12,720 nt of DNA from B3-G11 sp039714175 (GTDB lineage Bacteria > Actinomycetota > Acidimicrobiia > Spongiisociales > UBA5794). This document shows, in pieces, positions 8,601 to 12,720 of the stretch. The notes below the pieces were generated by a model. The model made no database searches. It was given only the letters and a program-made list of their open reading frames with translations, and was not told where the DNA came from. The position numbers were made by a program, and so were the translations under genes. Location: NCBI GenBank assembly GCA_039714175.1, contig JBDLJV010000053.1, forward strand, positions 1-12,720. Direction: 5' to 3'. The stretch's first letter is position 1; each line of letters starts with the position of its first letter.

Positions 8601-9444
8601 GCTTCGGCCGACGAGGGAGCGTTACGTTCGGAGGCCGACCGATGACGCCACCCGTGCCGACGATTCCGGGGATGCGGACCTCATTACCTGCAACGATGAC
8701 CGTTGCACTGCCCGCTGGTTCGACGATGTCCACGCGGGATGTCACCACCGACCCGAGCCTGGCGTTGATCGCTCGCGCTATGCGCCTGTCGCGCATCAAT
8801 GAGGTCAGCCCGGCGATCGTTGACGGATCCGGCCCGGCGCGTCTCGATGTCTCGGGAGCGATGATGAGACCACTTGCTGAAGGGATCGCAACCACTCCTG
8901 GCGCGAGTCCGACGATCCGCCCCTGAGGAATCACCGAGAGCTTGGGTCGGGGCCGAGCAAGCGGATGGACCGCCATCGGCAGCTGGGACACGGCGGCGAG
9001 AATCCCCTCGGTCGTGAAGGTGATCTCGAATCCGGCAGGAACCGTGAACACGAGACGACTTCCCTTGGCGGGACGTGCCTGCTCCGGAGGGTTGAATGTC
9101 GCCGTCGATGGTCCGTCGGGATCCGAGTGGTCGTCAGGGACCGGGGGGAGGACCTCAGCCTCGTAGATAGCACGCTCCGCGGTGTGTTGAAAAGAGAAGT
9201 GCACGACCAGATGACCGTCGGAGTCACCGGTACGCAAGACGGGTTCCTCACCGCCGAAGAGCTCCAACCCATAGACCTCCACTCGCAGCGCTACGAGGTC
9301 GGCACCCCTGATGACATCGACAACCGCATCGGGCGGCCGCCCATGTGACGACAGGAACGGTGGAATTTCTGTCAAATGCTCGATCGCGCTGACAAATCGG
9401 CTCGACTCGACGTCGAGTGCTGAGGGAAGCCGGCGCCGTGGCAT
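5647..9444 (-). CDS. Giant protein with helical middle and Gly-rich beta C-terminus (1265 aa)
   Basis: This is the first gene of the giant operon. I place the start at ATG 9444 (MPRRRLPSAL), preceded by AGGTGA eight bases upstream; the frame stays open to 9519, but that start lacks a ribosome binding site. Residues 1-310 are mixed and proline-rich. Residues 430-530 carry what looks like a conserved block (LSSVGAWLDLHGKW, MGRDQFVKVVYPGYLWPFGH). Residues about 735-930 are mostly helical, with alanine-rich coiled-coil-like stretches (ERAKKTVQDAVVEADKLV). Residues 935-1235 alternate hydrophobic and glycine positions (FIGGGGFFGLRLSPKGLVV), suggesting a long beta sheet or solenoid. The protein ends in WSQYCLAFAGS. 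I see no signal peptide or true membrane span. The C-terminal third recalls the uncharacterised DUF6603-type proteins, but that is memory only. It is translationally coupled to the 1538-aa gene. Confidence 0.9.
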   Translation of the reverse strand: MPRRRLPSALDVESSRFVSAIEHLTEIPPFLSSHGRPPDAVVDVIRGADLVALRVEVYGLELFGGEEPVLRTGDSDGHLVVHFSFQHTAERAIYEAEVLPPVPDDHSDPDGPSTATFNPPEQARPAKGSRLVFTVPAGFEITFTTEGILAAVSQLPMAVHPLARPRPKLSVIPQGRIVGLAPGVVAIPSASGLIIAPETSRRAGPDPSTIAGLTSLMRDRRIARAINARLGSVVTSRVDIVEPAGSATVIVAGNEVRIPGIVGTGGVIGRPPNVTLPRRPKLSREPRQFETAIEAPYRLIISPSALGGWAHATTPVAAPTDTEHEEQEGQQDTGSAERRVELWHSRLGVRSVDEDDTVTIDQVSSYQRAIRGIWARDREAMNWRQEFVPPHADLPFRSSLDGADRHMIVRQSAETWLGDGNEPIHPDAVEARRLYLSSVGAWLDLHGKWTTLPYSEADPEMSSIESWDHIAPMGRDQFVKVVYPGYLWPFGHRASLVKLTERKMKTASNSVAGLYQRKFLVVKEPVKSFHQSDLPFTEVRISPIVTPTLNPDPGDLQNSAFMPKVDNTPFAFILHCRDHEDREVKLTTPLTWVAEHFDTTTTIQATHSPFDVVFADGQQVAFAPASKGGDTIAPTARFTFDAEAHIGGSTPTMVDADITIDAVERLSSVGSVTIKYFDTYLSEGFDGAGNKGEVWAELLSAEALSFGAQSSSGSDKAGGFIQPDLTVAGLSRAQGVVNDLVNVADETFDPLAFLSGVAPKLFGLVDLVDLLKTIGVDLSDAPSVVSDTLGRIEAFIADLERAKKTVQDAVVEADKLVTRAQGKTADLQNQAQAALAAAQNLDNLVSNAVDDILNELTGLLDATETEVQNALANPLTALSTALNEVPNVAPLLPPLVRKQLESLARVLRQVLDAVDLIDEIVRFVNGLAGSNAQFSYRYEWVPKLESWPSEADPVLKLTERSLVIAVEGRVSGKGDVGVEALAELKDFSLILLPGTELVAFKFDHLSFNAGSSGKAEVDVVLNDIEFLGLLGFIEVLKELIPFDGFSDPPYLDVTAAGLTAGFTIDLPNVAVGVFNMSNLSLGADVQVPFLGETVTVGFSFCTRERPFVLAVSFIGGGGFFGLRLSPKGLVVLELSLEAGAILAVDFGVASGSISAMLGIYMRLEGDGGALAGYFRLRGEVDVLGLISASIELYLELNYDFDTGKMVGKARLTIKVEVLFFSASVTIEAERQFAGSNGDPNFIDVMVEDDGTSPAWSQYCLAFAGS

Positions 9445-9477
9445 GTGATCACCTGTCCAAAGCGGGTTACCCCTCCA

Positions 9478-9505
9478 AACGTACACGTCGATATCTCGAA
9501 CGCAA
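9478..9505 (-). promoter_or_regulatory. Weak candidate promoter of giant operon
   Basis: On the minus strand, TTGCGT (9505-9500), a 16-base spacer and TACGTT (9483-9478) give a TAnnnT-type -10 about 34 bases before ATG 9444. The -35 match is poor (3 of 6). It is the best-placed candidate for an 8.4-kb operon that must have its promoter somewhere between 9445 and the divergent MDMPI-type promoter. Confidence 0.3.
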
Positions 9506-9595
9506 CCCGAATCTCGCACGATCGCTCTGCGACCGATGAACGCCCGGCGATGACAGCCCGGTCACCTTGGAGAGGCGGAGGTCGCGGACCACTGA

Positions 9596-9624
9596 TTGAC
9601 AGCATTACGGAGCGGCGCGACATT
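9596..9624 (+). promoter_or_regulatory. Promoter of MDMPI-type gene
   Basis: TTGACA (9596-9601), a 17-base spacer and GACATT (9619-9624) form the same promoter as in the left copy. The predicted start site near 9630 gives a structured leader of about 60 bases. The promoter is divergent from the giant operon, and about 150 bases separate the two gene starts, so both could share regulatory sites. Confidence 0.6.
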
Positions 9625-9691
9625 GGGAGGACAGGGCTGCGACCGGCAGGGCAATGCTGTCTCCCCTTCCGGCGCCGCGGAAGGAGGAGAT
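9625..9691 (+). ncRNA. Structured leader RNA, right copy, sequestering the RBS
   Basis: Fold 1 pairs GGGAG (9625-9629) with CTCCC (9661-9665) and ACAG (9631-9634) with CTGT (9657-9660), around an inner CTGC/GCAG hairpin (9637-9640/9646-9649). Fold 2 pairs CTCCCCTTCCG (9661-9671) with CGGAAGG and GGAG (9678-9684, 9686-9689). It makes 11 bp with one bulged A and a 6-base loop and buries the whole Shine-Dalgarno before ATG 9692. Both folds need 9661-9665, so they exclude each other. That is the logic of a translational switch: fold 1 frees the ribosome binding site and fold 2 hides it. The trigger is unknown. Confidence 0.55.
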
Positions 9692-10474
9692 ATGAGCACC
9701 GTCACCACATCCCCGCTGCTGAGCGCAGTGGACAAGACGGCACACCGGGTCTCGCTGTTGATGCGAGCCGCGAATCATCCCGAGAAGAAGGCCATCGGCT
9801 TCTGGACGGTTGGAGAGACCGCAAACCACCTCGCCCACTGTTACGTCTCGTTCGTCGACGCATTCCGAGGAATGATCGATGTCGCACCTGAAGATATCGA
9901 TGCCCACAATGCCGAGATTCTCGCCGAAGACCCGGAGCGTGACCTCGACGTCTTGGCGGATCGGGTTGATCGAGACGCACCCGAGTATCTGGAGGCGGCC
10001 GGCTCTGTCCCACAGGACACGCTCGTCGACTTCTTCACGGGCATGCGTGTACCTGCATCGGCCGTTTCAGCCACGTTGCTGGGTGAAGCCCTCGTTCACG
10101 GCTACGACATCGCGAAAGCCGAGGGATTGCCGTGGCCGATCGAACCCGAGCACGCCATCCTGGTCATGGAGAAACTCGCACCCGTCATGGTGCACTTCGT
10201 CGATGAAGACACAGCAGCCGACCTGGAGGCAGGCTTCGAGATCCGGTTGCGTGGTGGCTCGACCCAGTACTGGTACTTCGAGGATGGCAAGCTGACCATC
10301 GAGTACACACAGGTCGAACCGGTCGATTGCCACATCTCCGCGGACCCGGTGACGTACCTGTTGATGTCCTACAACCGCATCGGCTCGACGATGCCATCGC
10401 TCACAGGGAAGGTGCGGGTGTGGGGTCGTCGCCCGTGGTTGGCCATGCGTCTCGGCGGCGTCTTCCGCACCTGA
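9692..10474 (+). CDS. MDMPI/DinB-type mycothiol-dependent enzyme family protein with SCP2-like domain
   Basis: This is a 260-aa protein of the maleylpyruvate isomerase N-terminal (DinB-like) family. Some members of that family are zinc enzymes that use mycothiol. The helical N-terminal domain (about 10-145) has the typical WTVGETANHLAH stretch (38-49) and the second signature GEALVHGYD (131-139). His46, Glu132 and His136 match the zinc-binding His/Glu/His of the family, so the metal site seems intact. Residues about 178-258 (LRGGSTQYWYFEDGKLTIEY, then GKVRVWGRRPWLAMRL) look like an SCP2-type sterol carrier fold, a common C-terminal partner in this family. The start is ATG 9692, with AAGGAGG just upstream; the frame is open to 9596, but that stretch holds the promoter and leader. 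The substrate is unknown. The structured leader probably controls translation. It is divergent from the giant operon. Confidence 0.85.
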   Translation: MSTVTTSPLLSAVDKTAHRVSLLMRAANHPEKKAIGFWTVGETANHLAHCYVSFVDAFRGMIDVAPEDIDAHNAEILAEDPERDLDVLADRVDRDAPEYLEAAGSVPQDTLVDFFTGMRVPASAVSATLLGEALVHGYDIAKAEGLPWPIEPEHAILVMEKLAPVMVHFVDEDTAADLEAGFEIRLRGGSTQYWYFEDGKLTIEYTQVEPVDCHISADPVTYLLMSYNRIGSTMPSLTGKVRVWGRRPWLAMRLGGVFRT

Positions 10475-10482
10475 GTCACTCA

Positions 10483-10497
10483 CGGCCCGCGGGGCCG
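10483..10497 (+). terminator. Short GC hairpin after MDMPI-type gene
   Basis: CGGCCC and GGGCCG pair perfectly around a GCG loop, eight bases after the stop codon. There is no T-run. It is a plausible weak terminator, possibly acting together with the stronger hairpin at 10507-10530. Confidence 0.45.
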
Positions 10498-10506
10498 GTA
10501 CATACG

Positions 10507-10530
10507 CGTCCCTTCCCGGGCGAAGGGACG
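10507..10530 (+). terminator. 9-bp hairpin, terminator or leader element
   Basis: CGTCCCTTC and GAAGGGACG form a perfect 9-bp stem with a 6-base loop. A GGGAG and an ATG (10543) follow directly. It can be read as the terminator of the MDMPI-type gene, or as a third RBS-adjacent hairpin that resembles fold 2 of the two leaders (CCCTTCC opposite GAAGG). The missing T-run does not decide the matter in a high-GC organism. Confidence 0.5.
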
Positions 10531-10542
10531 GGAGCAATCGAC

Positions 10543-10701
10543 ATGTCCAGCGCTCGGCTCACCCAAGGCATCGCGTGGTGCTTCACCGTGGTGGGATCTG
10601 CCGGTTTTCGCCAATCACACGGCATGCATTGGTGTTCCCTCCTCGTGAAGACATCCGTCTTCTGCAATCGATCCCGCCGTCCGCCGGACCAATCCGAGTA
10701 G
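10543..10701 (+). CDS. Doubtful 52-codon ORF
   Basis: ATG 10543 lies eight bases after GGGAG and opens a 52-codon frame (MSSARLTQGIAWCFTVVGSA at the start). The N-terminal part is mildly hydrophobic and the rest is basic and cysteine-containing, with no recognisable domain. It fills part of the otherwise empty 339-base gap between the MDMPI-type gene and the ATPase gene. The longer frame to 10327 overlaps the upstream gene and is a shadow. The codon choice looks less biased than in the neighbours. Apart from this ORF, the hairpins and the ATPase promoter, I see nothing else in the gap. Confidence 0.2.
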   Translation: MSSARLTQGIAWCFTVVGSAGFRQSHGMHWCSLLVKTSVFCNRSRRPPDQSE

Positions 10702-10776
10702 TTCGATGTACATGGACCTGCGTCGAGTTCGTGGCCCACATCGCCCAAGCCGATTATGTGTAGATTATCGTCGATC

Positions 10777-10805
10777 TTGATAAGACCCATAATATGTAGT
10801 AAGAT
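10777..10805 (+). promoter_or_regulatory. Promoter of the ATPase gene, leaderless
   Basis: TTGATA (10777-10782), a 17-base spacer and TAAGAT (10800-10805) match the housekeeping consensus at 5 of 6 and 4 of 6 positions. The surrounding 60 bases are clearly AT-rich in a GC-rich window. The -10 ends only eight bases before ATG 10814, so transcription should begin at or within a few bases of the start codon. The mRNA would then be leaderless, which agrees with the absence of a Shine-Dalgarno sequence. Confidence 0.75.
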
Positions 10806-10813
10806 CAATTGAT
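10804..10813. promoter_or_regulatory. Palindrome between -10 and start codon
   Basis: ATCAATTGAT is a perfect 10-base palindrome that overlaps the end of the -10 and covers the predicted start site. A repressor bound there would block initiation. The winged-helix domain of the ATPase itself is one possible binder. The site is short and could be chance in AT-rich DNA. Confidence 0.3.
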
Positions 10814-11974
10814 ATGGATCCTCTGCTCAACCCGTACCGGCCTGGTGCCGGAACCACGCCGCCGGCACTCGTTGGACGTGACGACCTGATCGATCGATTC
10901 GGCGTATCCATGCGACGGACGCTCGCAGGCAAACCCGGCAAGAGCGTGATGCCGATCGGTTTGCGAGGCGTCGGCAAGACCGTGCTCGTCAACCGATTCA
11001 TCGAGATCTCCTCCCATGAGGGGTACGAGATCGCCTACCTCGAGGCACCCGAAACCGGCAGTTTCGCAACACTGCTCGCAGCGAAGTTGCGCCGTGTCCT
11101 CCTGTCGCTCTCCCAAGGGCCTGTCTCCCGCTCGGTCAACAAGGCCGTCGCTGTGCTCAAGAGCTTCACACTCACGCTCCCGGAAGGAGCCTCGATCCGG
11201 ATCGAACCGGAACCGTTCCTTGGCCTTGCCGACTCAGGCATCCTCTCGGAGGACGTGACCGATCTGCTCGTTGCCACCGGAGAGGCTGCACGCGATCGCG
11301 GTCAGGGTGTCCTCCTTGCAATTGACGAGATCCAGTACCTCGATGCCGAAGAACTGAGCGCAGCCATCGTCGCGATCCACAGGACGACACAACTCGATCT
11401 TCCCGTGATGTTGACCGGCGCCGGACTCCCCCAGCTCCCACAGATCGCCGGTGAGGCCAAGTCATATGCCGAGCGCCTCTTCGAGTTCCCCGAGATCGGC
11501 CCCCTCCCTGAAGACGACACCCGGACAGCTCTCCTCGTCCCGGCCCAAGAACAGAACGTCACGATTGAACCCGACGCCTTGGATCGCCTCGTCGAAGAGA
11601 CCGGCGGATACCCCTACTTCATTCAGGAGTGGGGGAAGCACGCCTGGAACCAAGCCGGGGGCGGTGTGATCACCCTCGACGACGTCTCCACCTCAGCACC
11701 GCTGGTGACCGCTGCATTGGACAGAGATTTCTTCCGTGTCCGACTCGACCGTCTGACGCCCAAAGAGCGCGAGTATCTCCGGGCAATGGCCGAGCTCGGG
11801 CCGGGGCCGCATCGGAGCGGCGACATCGCTGCCGAACTTGGTGTACGAGTCGAAAGCGTTGCCCCGCGACGCTCGATGCTCATCAAGAAGGGCATGATCT
11901 ACAGCCCGGGCCATGGCGAGACTGCCTTCACTGTCCCGCTGTTCGACCAGTTCCTCCGGCGAGTGATGCCCTAG
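10814..11974 (+). CDS. STAND/AAA-type ATPase with C-terminal winged helix
   Basis: This is a 386-aa stand-alone ATPase. Walker A is GLRGVGKT (49-56), Walker B is VLLAIDEIQ (166-174), and the sensor-1 strand is VMLTGAGLP (198-206). GGYPYFIQ (264-271) contains the GxP signature of STAND-type ATPases. Residues about 313-386 (LTPKEREYLRAMAELG, then SGDIAAELG) form a winged helix-turn-helix. No sensor repeats (TPR, WD40) follow, so unlike large STAND regulators it has only the switch and the DNA- or protein-binding module. Such short ATPases are widespread in actinobacteria and archaea and are mostly uncharacterised; a role as a regulator or stress switch is inferred. The start fits NPYRPGAG, a usual opening of this family, and the leaderless promoter. 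It is monocistronic and converges on the response regulator gene 66 bases away. Confidence 0.88.
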   Translation: MDPLLNPYRPGAGTTPPALVGRDDLIDRFGVSMRRTLAGKPGKSVMPIGLRGVGKTVLVNRFIEISSHEGYEIAYLEAPETGSFATLLAAKLRRVLLSLSQGPVSRSVNKAVAVLKSFTLTLPEGASIRIEPEPFLGLADSGILSEDVTDLLVATGEAARDRGQGVLLAIDEIQYLDAEELSAAIVAIHRTTQLDLPVMLTGAGLPQLPQIAGEAKSYAERLFEFPEIGPLPEDDTRTALLVPAQEQNVTIEPDALDRLVEETGGYPYFIQEWGKHAWNQAGGGVITLDDVSTSAPLVTAALDRDFFRVRLDRLTPKEREYLRAMAELGPGPHRSGDIAAELGVRVESVAPRRSMLIKKGMIYSPGHGETAFTVPLFDQFLRRVMP

Positions 11975-12040
11975 CCAGGACCGACACGGCCCGCATCGGC
12001 TCCCAGCAGATGATCAGATTCCCGCCGGGGACCGCACACG

Positions 12041-12685
12041 TCAGACGCGACCGGTCTCGTATGCCCAGATCGCCAGCTCGACACGGTTGCGTGCCTCAAG
12101 CTTCGTCATGAGGCTCGACAGGTGGGCCTTGACCGTCCCGAGGCTGATATGGAGCTCCTCGGCGATCTCGGCATTCGTCTTGCCCTGTGCCACCGTGACG
12201 AGCACCTCCTCCTCCCTGTCGGTCAGCGGCCACGCCGGCTGTGCAGGCGTCGTCTGACTGCGGGCGAACGTCTCGAGCAGCCTGGCGGTCACGCTCGGAG
12301 CGATCAGAGCATCTCCCTTTGCTGCAGCGTCGATGGCCTGCACCAACAACTCAGGCCCTGCATCCTTGAGGAGGAACCCCCTCGCACCGGACTTGAGTGC
12401 GTCGTGGACGTACTCGTCGAGGTCGAAGGTTGTGATGATCACGATCGCCATCGGATCTACGACATCGGGGCCGGCCAGTTGCCTCGTCGCTTCGAGTCCG
12501 TCGACGTTCGGCATCCGGATGTCGAGGAGGCAGACATCAGGCTTGAGTTCGCGCGCCATGTCGATCGCTTCCCGGCCGTCGACCGCTTGGCCCACCACCT
12601 CGATGTGTGGCTGGGCGTCGAGGATCATCGACAGCCCTGTGCGCACAAGCTCCTGATCGTCAGCAACGAGCACCCTGATGGTCAT
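12041..12685 (-). CDS. NarL/FixJ-type response regulator
   Basis: This is a 214-aa two-component response regulator of normal family length. The receiver domain (3-120) has Asp9-Asp10, the phosphoacceptor Asp55 in CLLDIRMPN, the switch Thr85/86 in IITTFD, and Lys107 in FLLKDAG. A linker (about 141-151) precedes a LuxR-type helix-turn-helix (152-210) with LTDREEEVL, NAEIAEELHIS and TVKAHLSSL. It should bind DNA as a dimer once phosphorylated. The ATG at 12685 overlaps the stop of the upstream frame (ATGA), which means translational coupling with a gene that is very likely its histidine kinase. GGGGTGGG lies just before the start. Its targets are unknown. Confidence 0.95.
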   Translation of the reverse strand: MTIRVLVADDQELVRTGLSMILDAQPHIEVVGQAVDGREAIDMARELKPDVCLLDIRMPNVDGLEATRQLAGPDVVDPMAIVIITTFDLDEYVHDALKSGARGFLLKDAGPELLVQAIDAAAKGDALIAPSVTARLLETFARSQTTPAQPAWPLTDREEEVLVTVAQGKTNAEIAEELHISLGTVKAHLSSLMTKLEARNRVELAIWAYETGRV

Positions 12686-12720
12686 AGGCCCACCCCGTCT
12701 TTCGGTAGCCCGGCTGTCAC
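12682..12720 (-). CDS. C-terminal end of upstream gene, probably the partner histidine kinase
   Basis: On the minus strand, a frame entering from the right edge reads VTAGLPKDGVGL and stops at TGA 12684-12682, overlapping the start codon of the response regulator. The final V-T-A-x-L-P fits the last strand of NarL-type histidine kinase ATPase domains. Only 12 codons are visible, so the assignment rests mainly on gene order and overlap. Confidence 0.5.
   Translation of the reverse strand: MTAGLPKDGVGL

Larger units (their letters stand above)
9592..9715 (+). repeat. Right copy of promoter-leader-start repeat
   Basis: This 124-bp segment is the partner of 869-1000, in the same orientation and 8.7 kb away. 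Here the unit runs directly into an intact gene, so this copy is the functional reference. Upstream of CTGATTGACA the two loci do not resemble each other. Downstream, the similarity fades after codon 8. Conservation is strongest in the promoter hexamers, the hairpin core and the start codon region. Confidence 0.9.

Noticed and set aside
9445..9519. 25-residue N-terminal extension of the 1265-aa protein
   Set aside because: ATG 9519 has no ribosome binding site, while ATG 9444 follows AGGTGA at good spacing. The extension also overlaps the likely promoter.
9596..9691. 32-residue N-terminal extension of the MDMPI-type protein
   Set aside because: That stretch holds the -35, the -10 and the leader hairpins, all repeated at 873-976, and the ATG at 9692 has a strong Shine-Dalgarno.
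869..9715. Repeats as attL/attR of an integrative element
   Set aside because: No integrase, excisionase or tRNA gene is present, and the repeats contain promoter and start-codon signals, which explains their conservation better than an attachment site does.
10476..10808. 110-codon minus-strand frame in the gap before the ATPase gene
   Set aside because: It covers the ATPase promoter and two hairpins, has no domain, and its N-terminus comes from the AT-rich promoter DNA.
11975..12040. Bidirectional terminator between the ATPase and response-regulator genes
   Set aside because: The best pairing is about 5 bp (TTCCC/GGGGA around 12019-12032) including a wobble, too weak to call.

Overview
The window looks like chromosomal DNA of a high-GC actinobacterium. 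The coding frames are GC-rich, one gene encodes a mycothiol-dependent type (maleylpyruvate isomerase-like) protein, and the ATPase gene appears to start at the 5' end of its own transcript, as is common in Actinomycetota. I cannot place it below phylum. I see no tRNA, rRNA, CRISPR array, transposase or integrase.

Layout. (1) 58-753 (+): a two-pass membrane protein of unknown function, closed by a 13-bp GC-rich hairpin at 769-798. (2) 823-1039 (+): short remnants, namely a 17-codon ORF, then a promoter, a structured leader and a 20-codon ORF. (3) 9444-1029 (-): the bulk of the window, two very large genes (1265 and 1538 aa) separated by one base and certainly co-expressed. Neither has a signal peptide, a membrane span or a catalytic motif that I recognise. 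The first has a helical middle and a glycine-rich beta-type C-terminal third. The second is beta-rich throughout and has one fibronectin-like segment. (4) 9592-10474 (+): a second copy of the promoter-leader-start-codon unit, here driving an intact MDMPI/DinB-type gene with an SCP2-like C-terminal domain. (5) 10475-10813: hairpins, a doubtful 52-codon ORF and an AT-rich promoter. (6) 10814-11974 (+): a STAND/AAA-type ATPase with a C-terminal winged helix. (7) 12685-12041 (-): a NarL/LuxR-type response regulator, overlapping by ATGA the last codons of an upstream gene that is probably its histidine kinase.

The most unusual structure is the pair of same-strand repeats of about 125-130 bp (869-1000 and 9592-9715) that bracket the giant two-gene operon. 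Each carries a TTGACA-type promoter, a bulged hairpin and a Shine-Dalgarno region. Each can form a second helix of about 11 bp, exclusive with the first, that hides the ribosome binding site. This is the layout of a translational riboswitch or regulated leader. Only the right copy leads into a complete gene; the left one runs into a truncated 20-codon ORF that keeps the same first residues. The simplest reading is that the giant cassette lies between a remnant and an intact copy of the same gene start, or that the leader is a dispersed regulatory element. I match the leader to no known riboswitch class.

The giant operon is the best candidate for an undescribed system. Its two products are probably partners, because they are translationally coupled and similarly huge, but no activity can be assigned from sequence alone.
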